From: Primorskyibacter flagellatus
GTDB taxonomy: Bacteria; Pseudomonadota; Alphaproteobacteria; Rhodobacterales; Rhodobacteraceae
Length of the DNA stretch: 64,000 bases
Assembly (NCBI RefSeq): GCF_900176485.1
Contig: NZ_FWYD01000014.1
Coordinates: 1 to 64,000, forward strand
Direction of reading: 5' to 3'
In this document: in pieces, positions 42,433-52,618 of the stretch
Position numbering within the stretch: position 1 is the stretch's first letter
Layout: each line of letters starts with the position of its first letter
Program-made: the position numbers and the translations under genes
Notes under the pieces: generated by a model
Databases searched by the model: none
Seen by the model: the letters and a program-made list of their open reading frames with translations, nothing else
Told to the model about the DNA's origin: nothing

Positions 42433-42484
42433 TGGTGGGCGGGCCTTCAATCGGCTCATGGCTGCAAGACTTGCGGGCGGCCGC

Positions 42485-43546
42485 ATGAGGATCTGCGCTG
42501 TTCTGACGGTGCGCAACGAGGCCGCCTTTCTGCTTGATTGGCTGGCCCATCACCGCGCCTGCGGGGTCACGGATTTTGTCGTGCTCTCAAATGATTGTCA
42601 GGACGGCACCGATGCGATGCTGGACCGCTTGCAGGACATGGGCGGCCTGACGCATATCCGCAACGATGGCCCGCACGGGCGGGGTGGCATCCAGTTCGCG
42701 GGCCTCAAGTTGGCCGACAAGTCCGAACCTGTGAAAGCCGCCGATTGGCTGCTGGCGCTGGATATCGACGAGTTCGTGAACGTCCATATCGGCAACCGCA
42801 CCCTGTCTGCGTTGATCGAAGCGCTGCCCGAAGCGACCGCGATCACGCTGACATGGCGTCTGTTCGGCAATGCGGGGATTGAGCGATACCATGATCGGCC
42901 TGTGCCGCAGCAATTCACCCGCGCCGCGCCCGAGATCATGTATTGGCCGTGGCGCGCGGCGATGTTCAAGACGCTTTACCGCAATGATCGCACCTACCGG
43001 AACCTAGGAATTCACCGACCCCGCAATCCCCGCGACAGCCGCTTGACCCACGCGCGGTGGTTTGACGGCCACGGACGTCTTCTTGATGAAGGCTTCACCA
43101 CAAAGCGTATTTTCAGCAATTACGGGCGGCCCAATTACGGCTTGGCGCAGCTTAATCACTATGCGCTCGGCGCGATGGAAAGCTATGTGCTGAAGGCGGC
43201 GCGCGGCAGGGCCGTGCATTCCGATCACATGCTGGGGCTTGACTACTGGGTGGAGCGGAATTTCAACACCGATGAGGATCTCTCGATCCAGGCACTGGCC
43301 GCGCAGACCGCTGAGATCCGGGCCGAACTGGCTGCCGACCCTCAGCTTGCCACGCTGCACGACAAGGCCGTGCAGTGGCGCGTCGCGCAGTTCGACGCGC
43401 TACTGGCGGAAGAACCCTACCGCGCCTTGTTCGGTCGGTTGCTGATGACGCCGCCCTCGCAGCCGGTGCCGTTCGACAAGGCGCGTTTCCTTGCCCATCA
43501 CGGCACGCTTGCGCGGCAGGCCGCCGCGCTGAAGGCCCGCACTTGA
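42485..43546 (+). CDS. Glycosyltransferase family 2-like protein
   Basis: A 353-residue relative of the enzyme at 37709: AVLTVRNEAAFLLDWLAHHR, LSNDCQDGTDAMLDRL, LALDIDEFVNV and LNHYALGAMESYVLK. The start ATG at 42485 fits the family; an in-frame ATG at 42458 would add nine residues. It ends the glycan locus. The sequence is clearly related to the C-terminal half of the 786-residue fusion, so the three transferases probably arose by duplication and divergence. Donor and acceptor unknown. Confidence 0.82.
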   Translation: MRICAVLTVRNEAAFLLDWLAHHRACGVTDFVVLSNDCQDGTDAMLDRLQDMGGLTHIRNDGPHGRGGIQFAGLKLADKSEPVKAADWLLALDIDEFVNVHIGNRTLSALIEALPEATAITLTWRLFGNAGIERYHDRPVPQQFTRAAPEIMYWPWRAAMFKTLYRNDRTYRNLGIHRPRNPRDSRLTHARWFDGHGRLLDEGFTTKRIFSNYGRPNYGLAQLNHYALGAMESYVLKAARGRAVHSDHMLGLDYWVERNFNTDEDLSIQALAAQTAEIRAELAADPQLATLHDKAVQWRVAQFDALLAEEPYRALFGRLLMTPPSQPVPFDKARFLAHHGTLARQAAALKART

Positions 43547-43677
43547 CCATTGCCCGCGTCGTCAACGCCGATGCATCAGATAGCGCGCGTGAAACTTCCG
43601 AAAATCGGTCCCGGAGGCTTTGATTTGCGTCCCCACCCTCTGGTGCGCATCTGTCCGCCCGTGCTATCGGACGCCGC

Positions 43678-44718
43678 ATGACCCAGACACTGACCATACG
43701 CCGTCCCGACGATTGGCATCTGCATCTGCGCGACGGTGCCATGTTGACCGCCGTCGCCCCTGAAACCGCGCGTCATTTTGGCCGTGCGATCATCATGCCG
43801 AATCTTGTGCCACCGGTCGTCACCGGCGCACAGGCCGCCGCCTATCGCGACCGCATCATGGCCGCCCTGCCCGAGGGCGCGGATTTCAAACCGCTGATGA
43901 CGCTCTACCTGACCGAAGACACGGACCCGGACGATCTGGCTGCGGCCCATGCATCAGGCCTGATCACCGCCGTCAAACTATACCCGGCGGGTGCCACAAC
44001 CAATTCCAATTCCGGCGTGCGCGATTTCGACAAGGTGCGTCCGGTGCTGGAACGTATGGCCGAGGTCGGCTGTCCGCTTTGTGTCCACGGAGAGGTGACA
44101 GCAGCCGAGATCGACATTTTCGATCGCGAGGCCGTGTTCATCGACACCGTGCTGGACCCGATCCGCCGCGCCACCCCCGGCCTGCGCGTGGTGATGGAAC
44201 ATATCACCACGAAACAGGGCGTGGACTATGCCCGTGCCGGCGGTGCCGATCTGGGTGCCACGATCACCACGCATCACCTGATCATCAACCGCAACCATAT
44301 CCTCGTGGGCGGAATCAAACCGCATTACTACTGCCTGCCCGTCGCCAAGCGCGAAGAGCATCGGCTGGCCCTGCGCGAAGCGGCCACCAGCGGCGAGGAC
44401 TCGTTCTTTTTGGGCACAGACAGTGCGCCCCATACCGATGCGCTGAAGGAACAGGCCTGCGGCTGCGCCGGGTGTTTCACCGCCACGAACACGATGTCGC
44501 TTTTGGCGCATGTGTTTGACGAGGATGGCGCGCTGGACCGGTTGGAAGGTTTCGCCTCATTGAACGGCCCAGCCTTCTACGGGTTGCCCGCCAACAAGGC
44601 CACGTTGACCCTGACCCGTGAGGCAAACCCCGTCACCTATCCGTCAAAGATCGACACTGCCGATGGCCCCGTCACCGTCTTTGACCCCGGCTTTCCGGTC
44701 CATTGGGCCGTCACCTGA
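43678..44718 (+). CDS. pyrC: Dihydroorotase
   Basis: PyrC closes carbamoyl aspartate to dihydroorotate in pyrimidine synthesis. The 346-residue protein is of the class II (Escherichia coli PyrC) type: metal histidines in [10 protein letters not shown], carbamylated lysine in [13 protein letters not shown], histidines in CVHGEV and MEHITTK, substrate loop [14 protein letters not shown] and the catalytic aspartate in GTDSAPH. It is followed 26 bases later by pyrE, the next-but-one step of the pathway, on the same strand. Confidence 0.95.
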   Translation: MTQTLTIRRPDDWHLHLRDGAMLTAVAPETARHFGRAIIMPNLVPPVVTGAQAAAYRDRIMAALPEGADFKPLMTLYLTEDTDPDDLAAAHASGLITAVKLYPAGATTNSNSGVRDFDKVRPVLERMAEVGCPLCVHGEVTAAEIDIFDREAVFIDTVLDPIRRATPGLRVVMEHITTKQGVDYARAGGADLGATITTHHLIINRNHILVGGIKPHYYCLPVAKREEHRLALREAATSGEDSFFLGTDSAPHTDALKEQACGCAGCFTATNTMSLLAHVFDEDGALDRLEGFASLNGPAFYGLPANKATLTLTREANPVTYPSKIDTADGPVTVFDPGFPVHWAVT

Positions 44719-44744
44719 TCCCGCCTTAGCCAAAGGACATCGCC

Positions 44745-45431
44745 ATGATCCCTTCTGCCTACCCTGACCACCAGGAAATCGCCCGGCTGACCGCCCGGAT
44801 GCTGCTGGAGATCGGCGCTGTGAACTTCAATGCCGAAACGCCCTATACGCTGTCCTCGGGATTGCCCTCACCCAGCTATGTCGACTGCCGCAAGCTGATC
44901 TCCTACCCCCGCATCCGTGCCACGCTGATGGATTTCCTGACTGTGACCATCATGCGCAACGCCGGGTTTGAGGCGTTCGACAATATCGCCGGCGGTGAAA
45001 CCGCGGGCATTCCATTCGCAGCACTGGTGGCAGAGCGCATGGCCCTGCCGATGACCTATGTGCGCAAGAAACCCAAGGGCTACGGCCGCAATGCGCGGAT
45101 CGAAGGCACGATGACCGAAGGCCAGCGCGTCCTGCTGGTCGAGGATCTGACCACCGATGGCGGATCGAAGCTGTCTTTCGTCGATGCGATTCGCGAAACC
45201 GGGGCGTCCTGCGGCCATACGGCGGTGATTTTCTACTACGACATCTTCCCCGAAACAGTCAAAACCCTTGGCGACCACGGGGTTGCGCTGCATCACCTGT
45301 GCACTTGGTGGGACGTCCTGGCAGAGGCTCGCGCGCAACAGGCTTTTGACGAGGCGACCCTGACGGAAGTTGAGGCGTTTCTGAAAGCGCCCCGCGACTG
45401 GCAAGAGGCCCGGATGGCTGCCAAGAGCTGA
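44745..45431 (+). CDS. pyrE: Orotate phosphoribosyltransferase
   Basis: PyrE joins orotate to PRPP, forming OMP. The 228-residue protein has the PRPP loop [15 protein letters not shown], the [17 protein letters not shown] segment and [14 protein letters not shown], which matches the flexible catalytic loop. Co-directional with pyrC, spacing 26 bases, suggesting one operon. Slightly longer than the ~215-residue enterobacterial enzyme at its C-terminus. Confidence 0.94.
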   Translation: MIPSAYPDHQEIARLTARMLLEIGAVNFNAETPYTLSSGLPSPSYVDCRKLISYPRIRATLMDFLTVTIMRNAGFEAFDNIAGGETAGIPFAALVAERMALPMTYVRKKPKGYGRNARIEGTMTEGQRVLLVEDLTTDGGSKLSFVDAIRETGASCGHTAVIFYYDIFPETVKTLGDHGVALHHLCTWWDVLAEARAQQAFDEATLTEVEAFLKAPRDWQEARMAAKS

Positions 45432-45636
45432 CGCAACGTCCGCTTGGTTCAACAATCGCCAACATTGCAACTCGGTCGAAGTGGCAGGATTTTGCCACAA
45501 TATGTTGACGTGCAGGCCGCATATCTGTCAAGATAGTGTAATAAAAATTACCCACAGACTGTCCACAGGTTATACAATTTGCCTCCGCCGCAGGCGATGG
45601 TTTATGTGGGCGGTCTGACGGGCAGAGGGGCGCAAG

Positions 45637-47133
45637 ATGAACGAGATCACCGCATTCAATCCAACAGGCGCAGAGATCCAGCAGCCCGAAACGATGCCCC
45701 ATTCCATCGAGGCAGAACAGCAGCTTTTGGGCGCAATCCTGACCAATAATGACGTCTATGACCGCGTCGCCAGCATCATCGGGCCCCAACATTTCTACGA
45801 ACCCGTCCATGCCCGCATTTTCGAAGTCGCAGCGGCGCGAATCGCCAAGAACAATCTTGCCTCTCCGGTGACGCTCAAGGCGTTTCTGGAAGATGACGAA
45901 GGACTGAAGGAACTGGGCGGGCCACGCTATCTTGCGACGCTGGCCGGCTCTGCCGTGGCCTCGTTCGCGATCCGTGATTACGCGCAGATGATCTATGATC
46001 TGGCGGTGCGTCGCGATCTGATCCTGCTGGGCCGCGACATCAGCGCCAAGGCCACGAAGGTCGAAATCGGATCAGAACCCAAGGAACAGATCGTCGAGGC
46101 CGAACAGGCGCTGTACAAGCTGGCCGAACAGGGCCAGAGCGAAAGCGGCTTCCAGTCTTTCCTGAAAGCCGTGACAGAGGCGGTGAACGTCGCCAACGCC
46201 GCCTATCAGCGCGACGGCGGGCTGGCGGGGATCTCTACGGGCCTGACCGATCTGGACAGCAAACTGGGCGGCCTGCACAAATCCGACCTTCTGATCCTTG
46301 CGGGTCGTCCGTCGATGGGGAAAACCTCGCTGGCCACCAACATCGCCTTCAACGTCGCAAAGGCCTATAAGCGCGGCATCCTGCCCGACGGCACCGAAGG
46401 AGCGGTCGAAGGTGGCGTCGTGGGGTTTTACAGCCTTGAGATGAGCGCCGAACAGCTTGCCGGTCGTATCCTTGCCGAAGCCTCTGAAATCAGCTCTCAC
46501 AAGATCCGTCAGGGTGACATGGACGAGGTCGAATTCCGCCGTTTTGTCGAGGCAGCGAAAGCTCTGGAAGCCTGTCCGCTGTTCATCGACGACACGCCAG
46601 CCCTGCCGATCTCGCAGCTTGCGGCGCGCGCCCGACGGCTGAAGCGGACGCATGGGCTGGACGTGTTGATCATCGACTACTTGCAGCTGGTGCGCGGCAC
46701 CGGCCGGTCGGAAAACCGGGTCAACGAAATCTCGGAAATCACCATGGGCATGAAGGCCATCGCCAAGGAACTCAACATCCCGGTCATCGCCCTGTCACAG
46801 CTGTCGCGTCAGGTCGAAAACCGCGAGGACAAGCGTCCGCAACTGTCGGACCTGCGGGAATCAGGCTCTATCGAACAGGATGCCGACGCGGTGATGTTCG
46901 TGTTCCGCGAGGAATACTACAAGGAACGCGAGAAGCCCGGCGATCACGATCTGGACGCGATGGCGCGCTGGCAGGATGAGATGTCCCATCTGCATGGCAA
47001 GGCAGAGGTCGTTATCGGCAAGCAGCGCCACGGTCCGATCGGCACGGTCGCACTTAGCTTTGAGGCCCAGTTCACCCGCTTCGGCAACCTTGTGAAACCC
47101 TGGCAAAGCAATAACAGCAGCGAAGAATACTGA
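45637..47133 (+). CDS. dnaB: Replicative DNA helicase
   Basis: DnaB unwinds DNA at the replication fork. The 498-residue protein has the N-terminal helical collar domain (PHSIEAEQQLLGAILTNNDV), the linker, and the RecA-like domain with Walker A GRPSMGKT (223-230), Walker B LIIDYLQLV and the DnaB motif LSQLSRQVENREDKRPQLSD. An arginine finger region (FREEYY) follows. No intein. The 205-base upstream gap is AT-richer (45480-45600) and probably holds the promoter; TTGACG at 45505 is a possible -35 without a convincing -10. Confidence 0.96.
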   Translation: MNEITAFNPTGAEIQQPETMPHSIEAEQQLLGAILTNNDVYDRVASIIGPQHFYEPVHARIFEVAAARIAKNNLASPVTLKAFLEDDEGLKELGGPRYLATLAGSAVASFAIRDYAQMIYDLAVRRDLILLGRDISAKATKVEIGSEPKEQIVEAEQALYKLAEQGQSESGFQSFLKAVTEAVNVANAAYQRDGGLAGISTGLTDLDSKLGGLHKSDLLILAGRPSMGKTSLATNIAFNVAKAYKRGILPDGTEGAVEGGVVGFYSLEMSAEQLAGRILAEASEISSHKIRQGDMDEVEFRRFVEAAKALEACPLFIDDTPALPISQLAARARRLKRTHGLDVLIIDYLQLVRGTGRSENRVNEISEITMGMKAIAKELNIPVIALSQLSRQVENREDKRPQLSDLRESGSIEQDADAVMFVFREEYYKEREKPGDHDLDAMARWQDEMSHLHGKAEVVIGKQRHGPIGTVALSFEAQFTRFGNLVKPWQSNNSSEEY

Positions 47134-47357
47134 CTGGATGCGGTCCTCGTCCGGCCGCACCCTTTATCGCCCCGCCACCCTTCATTGCATGAGCCCAGAG
47201 CCGAGCGAACTGCTTGGCCATTGGTTACGCTTGGACCAGTTTCAACGAAGAACGGTTTCGGGCAGGCGCGGGCAGGATTTTTCAAATCACCGCTCAAACA
47301 CATAATCTGATCGCCGCGTTTCCCGCCGCGCCATTTTCTGAGTCTCTGTGAAAAATA

Positions 47358-47433
<76 letters not shown>

Positions 47434-47559
47434 GTGCAGCGGGGTTTAGCCAAGCAGATCACCGGTGGCAAGCAACTTTTCTACAGAAATCCGCATGATC
47501 CGGCGGCAACCCGCATATCCCGCTTGCAACCGGGGCGCGATAGGGCATGAAGTGCCGCC

Positions 47560-48738
47560 ATGTACAGCTTTGATCAATCCCCGACCGACGCCGCCTTTGT
47601 GCAAGATCCCTACCCCGCTTATGACCGCGCCCGCGAAAACGGGCCGCTGGTTTGGTGGGACGCCTACGGCATGCCCGCCGCGATGGACCACGCGACGGTT
47701 CACGCTATCCTGCGTGATCGCCGCTTTGGCCGCGAATGCCCGGCGGAACTCTCAGGCGAGATCCCCGAACACTTGCGGGCCTTCTACGCGGTCGAAGCGC
47801 ATTCCATGCTGGAGCTTGACCCGCCCCGTCACACCCGGTTGCGGGGGTTGGTTCTGCGTGGCTTTACGTCAAGGCGGATCAAGGAACTTGCACCGGAGAT
47901 CGAGGCACTGGCGCTGGAGCTTGCACAGGCCCTGCCGGACGATCCGTTCGATCTGATCACGGCCTATGCCACACCGCTGCCGGTGATCGTCATTGCCCGG
48001 CTTCTGGGGGTGCCGGACAGTATGGCACCACAACTGCTGAACTGGTCCAACGCCATGGTCGCGATGTACCAAGCCCGCCGGAACCGGGCCATCGAGGACG
48101 CCGCCGCCAGCGCCGCACAGGAATTTTCGGACTTTCTGCGTGGCTATGTCGAGGAGCGTCGGGCGAAACCTGCCGACGACCTTATCACCCATCTGATCGC
48201 AGCAGAAGAAGAAGGCGAAAAGCTGTCAACAGACGAGCTGATCACCACCTGTATCCTGCTGCTTAACGCCGGACACGAGGCTACGGTGCACACGCTGGGC
48301 AACGGGGTGAAAACGCTGTTGGAAACCGGAATGCTGTCCGAAGCCCAGGCCGACATGGAACGCACTGTCGAAGAAATCCTACGCTACGATCCTCCGCTGC
48401 ATATGTTTACCCGCTACGCGAAAGAGCCTGTCACAATACACGATCACATGTTCCAACGCGGCGATCAGGTTGCCCTGATGTTGGGTGCCGCCAATCGCGA
48501 CCCGGCGAATTGGACAGATCCAGACAAGTTTGATCCGACGCGCGCACCCAAGCCCAATGCCAGCTTTGGTGCCGGTCTGCATTTCTGCGTCGGTGCGCCG
48601 CTGGCCCGGTTGGAACTGCGGATCGGCCTGGCAACTCTGCTGAAACAACACCCGCATTTGAGGCTGACGGACGCGCCGGAATATGCCAACCTGTATCATT
48701 TTCACGGGCTGACGCGCCTGATGGTCCGCACAAGCTGA
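47560..48738 (+). CDS. Cytochrome P450
   Basis: A 392-residue soluble bacterial P450. The heme-binding signature is FGAGLHFCVGAPLARLE with the thiolate Cys343; the K-helix ExxR is EEILR; the I-helix reads LLNAGHEATVHT, where the usual acid-threonine pair (E-T) is spaced as E-A-T. PPRHTRLRGL is the C-helix signature. It should hydroxylate a small organic substrate using electrons from a ferredoxin encoded elsewhere. It stands alone between tRNA-Val and the convergent dpp operon, so context does not reveal the substrate. Confidence 0.92.
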   Translation: MYSFDQSPTDAAFVQDPYPAYDRARENGPLVWWDAYGMPAAMDHATVHAILRDRRFGRECPAELSGEIPEHLRAFYAVEAHSMLELDPPRHTRLRGLVLRGFTSRRIKELAPEIEALALELAQALPDDPFDLITAYATPLPVIVIARLLGVPDSMAPQLLNWSNAMVAMYQARRNRAIEDAAASAAQEFSDFLRGYVEERRAKPADDLITHLIAAEEEGEKLSTDELITTCILLLNAGHEATVHTLGNGVKTLLETGMLSEAQADMERTVEEILRYDPPLHMFTRYAKEPVTIHDHMFQRGDQVALMLGAANRDPANWTDPDKFDPTRAPKPNASFGAGLHFCVGAPLARLELRIGLATLLKQHPHLRLTDAPEYANLYHFHGLTRLMVRTS

Positions 48739-48755
48739 CCCCGTCGGCGGACGTT

Positions 48756-49727
48756 TTAACCGTTGTCCTCCGGGCTTTCAGGGTAAAAACAGGCTGCGGC
48801 GTGATCGGCATCGTCCAGCAACGGGCGTTCCTTGCGACACCGATCCTGCGCCTTCCAGCAGCGGGGCGCGAACGGGCAGCCATCCGGGATTGCCAGCGGT
48901 GAGGGCAACTCTCCTTCCAGCTTGATCCGCTTGCGCACGCGGGCCGGATCAGCCGAGGGTGTCGCTGACAGCAACGCCACGGTGTAGGGATGGCGCGGTG
49001 CCGAAAAGACCGCCTCTTTCGACCCGCGTTCAACCGGACGGCCCAGATACATCACCACCACATCATCGGCAACATGACGCACCACCGACAGGTCATGCGA
49101 GATGAACAGATAGGCGAGGTCCATCCGCTCTTGCAGGTCAAGAAGCAGGTTGAGCACCTGGCTTTGGATCGACAGATCAAGCGCCGAGACAGGCTCGTCC
49201 AGCACCAGCAGTTTCGGCTCCAGTATCAGGGCGCGCGCAATGGCGATACGCTGGCGCTGCCCGCCGGAGAACATATGCGGAAAGCGGTCGTAATGTTCGG
49301 GCCGAAGGCCCACCATCGCCATCATCTCGCGCGCCTTGTCGGCACGGTCGGCGGCAGAAATGTCCGGACGCTTGATCTTCAGCGGTTCTTCGATGATCGC
49401 GCCGACGCGGTGGCGCAGGTTGAGCGAGCCATAAGGATCCTGAAACACGATCTGCACCTGGGACCGCAGGCTGTCCCAGTTCTCGGGCACGGCCTCGACC
49501 CCGTTGATGGTGAAGTCGCCCGCGGTCGGCTCCTCGATCAGGGTGATCAGCCGCGCGAGCGTGGACTTGCCGCAGCCGCTTTCGCCCACAACCGCAAGCG
49601 TCTTGCCGGGCTGGATCGAAAAACTGGCCTCTGACAGGGCGCGCACGACCTGCCGCTCCTTGAACATGCCACCGCCGCTTTCGTAATGACGCGACAGGTT
49701 GCGGGCGGTGACGACGGGGCCGCTCAT
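48756..49727 (-). CDS. dppF: Dipeptide ABC transporter ATP-binding protein DppF
   Basis: One of two ATPases of the dipeptide importer. The 323-residue protein has Walker A GESGCGKS, signature [15 protein letters not shown], Walker [13 protein letters not shown] and the C-terminal oligopeptide-transporter extension with a cysteine cluster ([17 protein letters not shown]), which in this family can bind a 4Fe-4S cluster. ATG 49727 has AGGAGG upstream and overlaps the dppD stop by four bases. It is the last gene of the operon. Confidence 0.93.
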   Translation of the reverse strand: MSGPVVTARNLSRHYESGGGMFKERQVVRALSEASFSIQPGKTLAVVGESGCGKSTLARLITLIEEPTAGDFTINGVEAVPENWDSLRSQVQIVFQDPYGSLNLRHRVGAIIEEPLKIKRPDISAADRADKAREMMAMVGLRPEHYDRFPHMFSGGQRQRIAIARALILEPKLLVLDEPVSALDLSIQSQVLNLLLDLQERMDLAYLFISHDLSVVRHVADDVVVMYLGRPVERGSKEAVFSAPRHPYTVALLSATPSADPARVRKRIKLEGELPSPLAIPDGCPFAPRCWKAQDRCRKERPLLDDADHAAACFYPESPEDNG

Positions 49728-50704
49728 TGCACCTCCTCCTTGGCTGGGACCGACAGGGGGTAGTGGCACTTCGCGCGGCCCAGTTCCGGCGATTGCAAAG
49801 GCGGTACGGTCGAGCGGCAAAGATCGTCGGCATAGGCGCAACGCGGCGAGAACAGGCAGCCTCGGGGCCGGTCGAACTGGCCAGGCACGACGCCGGGAAT
49901 GGTCGGCAGACGGCGTTCGGTGGCCCGTTCCGGCAGGGCTGCCAGAAGCGCGGCGGTATAGGGGTGATGCGGGGTGTCGAACAGGGTCTCAACCGGCTGA
50001 TCCTCGACCTTCCAGCCGGCATATTGCACGGCGACCCGGTGCGCGGTCTCGGCCACCACCCCCATGTCATGCGTGATCAGGATCAGCCCCATGCCGGTAT
50101 CGCGTTGCAACCCGGTCAGCAGATCCAGGATTTGCGCCTGGATGGTGACGTCCAGCGCCGTCGTCGGTTCGTCCGCGATCAGCAGCTTGGGTCCACAGGC
50201 GATGGCCATGGCGATCATCACCCGCTGGTTCATCCCGCCCGACAACTGGTGCGGAAAGGCAGTCAGGCGTTTTTCCGGTGCCGGAATGCCCACCATCTCC
50301 ATCAGTTCCAGAGCGCGTTTCTTGCGGGCCGAACTGTCCAGCTTCAGGTGTTGTTTCAACGCCTCGCGAATCTGGAAACCAACAGTAAAGCACGGATTCA
50401 ACGACGACATCGGTTCCTGAAAGATCATCGAGATTTCGCGCCCGATCACCTTGCGGCGCGCCGAGGCCGACAGGTCGCGCAGGTCCCTGCCGTCAAAGCT
50501 CAGCTCGTCCGCGGTCACGGTCGCCGTCCATGGCAGAAGGCCCATGGCCGCCAGCATCGAGACGGATTTGCCCGATCCGGATTCGCCGACGATGGCCAGC
50601 ACCTCGCCGCCCTCGACAGTGACATCGACCCCGTCCACGGCGCGGAATGACCCGCCGCCAGTGGCGAATTCGACGGACAGATTGCGAATGTTCAGCAGTG
50701 CCAT
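49724..50704 (-). CDS. dppD: Dipeptide ABC transporter ATP-binding protein DppD
   Basis: Second ATPase of the importer, 326 residues. Walker A is GESGSGKS, the signature [15 protein letters not shown] and Walker [13 protein letters not shown]. The C-terminal oligopeptide-transporter extension has [20 protein letters not shown]. It starts four bases after the dppC stop and ends overlapping dppF. Confidence 0.93.
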   Translation of the reverse strand: MALLNIRNLSVEFATGGGSFRAVDGVDVTVEGGEVLAIVGESGSGKSVSMLAAMGLLPWTATVTADELSFDGRDLRDLSASARRKVIGREISMIFQEPMSSLNPCFTVGFQIREALKQHLKLDSSARKKRALELMEMVGIPAPEKRLTAFPHQLSGGMNQRVMIAMAIACGPKLLIADEPTTALDVTIQAQILDLLTGLQRDTGMGLILITHDMGVVAETAHRVAVQYAGWKVEDQPVETLFDTPHHPYTAALLAALPERATERRLPTIPGVVPGQFDRPRGCLFSPRCAYADDLCRSTVPPLQSPELGRAKCHYPLSVPAKEEVQ

Positions 50705-50708
50705 GATC

Positions 50709-51611
50709 TCAGCTCCGCTTCAGTTTCGGGTCGAGCGCGTCACGCAGCCCGTCGCCCATCAGGTTGATCGACAGCACGGTGATCAGGATCGCCAGACCCG
50801 GCAGGGTCACGACCCACCACGCGCGCAGAATGAACTCTCGTGCCTCGGCCAGCATCGTGCCCCATTCCGGCGTCGGCGGTTGCGCGCCCATGCCGAGAAA
50901 GCCCAACGCGGCCACATCGAGGATCGCGTTGGAGAAGGACAAGGCCGCCTGCACGATGATCGGCGCAAGGCAGTTGGGCAGCACGGTGACGAACATCAGA
51001 CGCGGCAGTTTCGCCCCCGCCACACGGGCCGAAACGACATAGTCGCGCGTCCGTTCGTTGATCACGGCAGCACGGGTCAGACGGACGTAATGCGGCTGCA
51101 ACACGATTGAGATGGCGATCATCGCGTTCAACAGGGACGGCCCGAGGATCGCCACCAGCACCAGCGCCAGCAGCAGCGACGGAAAGGACAGGATGATGTC
51201 CATCAGCCGCATGATGACCGTGTCCAGCCATTTCGGCGCAAAGCCCGCGACAAGCCCCAGCAGGATGCCGCCCGTGGCCGCAATCACCACCACGACCATG
51301 CCGACGAAGAACGAGAACCGCGCGCCGTACAGCAGCCGCGACAGCATGTCCCGACCCAGCGGATCGGTGCCCAGCGGGAAGGTCCAGCTTCCGCCCTCTT
51401 GCCAGACGGGCGGTTGCAACGTCGCTTCGCGGAACTGTTCGGTCGCACTGTGAGGGGCGATGAAATCGGCCAGCAGCGCGAGCAGCACCAGAATGGCAAA
51501 GGTCCACATCCCGATCACCGCGCCGCGGTTTTCGCTGAAATACTGCCAGAACTCGGCCAGGCGGCCGGGGCGTTTCGGGGCGGTTATCGCGACTTCGGTC
51601 ATATCGGTCAT
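50709..51611 (-). CDS. dppC: Dipeptide ABC transporter permease DppC
   Basis: A 300-residue inner-membrane permease with six predicted helices; the first is near residues 34-52. It has the GTDPLGRD motif of DppC/OppC proteins ([19 protein letters not shown]) and the ABC-coupling EAA loop ([20 protein letters not shown]). The ATG overlaps the dppB stop by four bases (51611-51608). Confidence 0.93.
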   Translation of the reverse strand: MTDMTEVAITAPKRPGRLAEFWQYFSENRGAVIGMWTFAILVLLALLADFIAPHSATEQFREATLQPPVWQEGGSWTFPLGTDPLGRDMLSRLLYGARFSFFVGMVVVVIAATGGILLGLVAGFAPKWLDTVIMRLMDIILSFPSLLLALVLVAILGPSLLNAMIAISIVLQPHYVRLTRAAVINERTRDYVVSARVAGAKLPRLMFVTVLPNCLAPIIVQAALSFSNAILDVAALGFLGMGAQPPTPEWGTMLAEAREFILRAWWVVTLPGLAILITVLSINLMGDGLRDALDPKLKRS

Positions 51612-52618
51612 TTGCGCGTCCGTATCCTTGGGTTGATAAGCCCGTAGAGCATGTCCACGATCAGGTTCACGATCATCACCACCACGGCGACAAGCAGCAG
51701 CCCGCCCTGCACCACCGGGTAGTCACGGCGGAAAATGCTGTCGACCATCCATTTGCCGATGCCGGGCCAGGAAAAGATCGTCTCGGTCAGGATGGCGCCG
51801 GCCAGAAGCGTGCCGACCGACAGGCCGATCACCGTGATGACCGGGATCATCGCATTGCGCAGCGCGTGCAGACCGTTGATGCGCCAAGGCTTCAGCCCCT
51901 TGGCGCGGGCGGTGCGGATGTAATCTTCGGACAGAACCTCCAGCATGGCGGATCGGGTCTGCCGCGCGATCACCGCCAGCGGAATGGTCGCCAGCACAAT
52001 CGTGGGCAGGATCAGATGTTGCACCGCCGAGACAAACGCGCCGCTTTGCCCCGACAGCAGGCTGTCGATCAGCATGAAACCGGTGGGCGTCGGGAAGTAA
52101 TATAACAGGCCCATCCGGCCCGAGACCGGCGTCCAGCCCAGATTGCCCGAAAACACGATGATCAGCAGCAGCGCCCACCAGAAAATCGGCATCGAATAGC
52201 CCACCAGCGCCGAGGACATCAGCGCCCGGTCAAAGAACTTGCCCCGGTTCACCGCCGCGATCACACCCGCCGGAATGCCAAGCGCGATGGCCAGGATGAT
52301 GGCGCAGAGCGACAATTCCAAAGTGGCGGGAAAGAGCGCGAAAAACTCGTCCCAGACCGGTTTCTTGGTCACAAAGCTTTGACCCAGATCGCCTTGCAGC
52401 ACGCCGGTCAGATAGTCCCAGAATTGCGTCAGCACCGGTTGATCGAACCCGTATTGGCGGCTCAGCTCTTCATAGCGTTCCTGTGACATGCCGCGTTCGC
52501 CCGCCATGACGATGATCGGATCGCCCGGAATGACGCGGATGAAGGCGAAGGAAATCAGCGTGACGCCGACGAAAGTTACGAAGAACGTCGAGAGCCGGGA
52601 TATGAAGAAGCGTAACAT
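51608..52618 (-). CDS. dppB: Dipeptide ABC transporter permease DppB
   Basis: A 336-residue permease. The N-terminal helix (LSTFFVTFVGVTLISFAFIRVIPGDP) and LSRQYGFDQPVLTQFWDYL loop are typical of DppB, as is the EAA loop (IRTARAKGLKPWRINGLHAL). The ATG at 52618 overlaps the stop of the M24 peptidase by one base (TGATG). An in-frame extension upstream lies within the peptidase gene and is rejected. Confidence 0.93.
   Translation of the reverse strand: MLRFFISRLSTFFVTFVGVTLISFAFIRVIPGDPIIVMAGERGMSQERYEELSRQYGFDQPVLTQFWDYLTGVLQGDLGQSFVTKKPVWDEFFALFPATLELSLCAIILAIALGIPAGVIAAVNRGKFFDRALMSSALVGYSMPIFWWALLLIIVFSGNLGWTPVSGRMGLLYYFPTPTGFMLIDSLLSGQSGAFVSAVQHLILPTIVLATIPLAVIARQTRSAMLEVLSEDYIRTARAKGLKPWRINGLHALRNAMIPVITVIGLSVGTLLAGAILTETIFSWPGIGKWMVDSIFRRDYPVVQGGLLLVAVVVMIVNLIVDMLYGLINPRIRTRK

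Noticed and set aside
45432-45636. Replication origin upstream of dnaB
   Set aside because: The gap is AT-rich and contains TGTCCACAGG, but there is no cluster of TTATCCACA boxes and no dnaA or parAB nearby. A promoter region is more likely.
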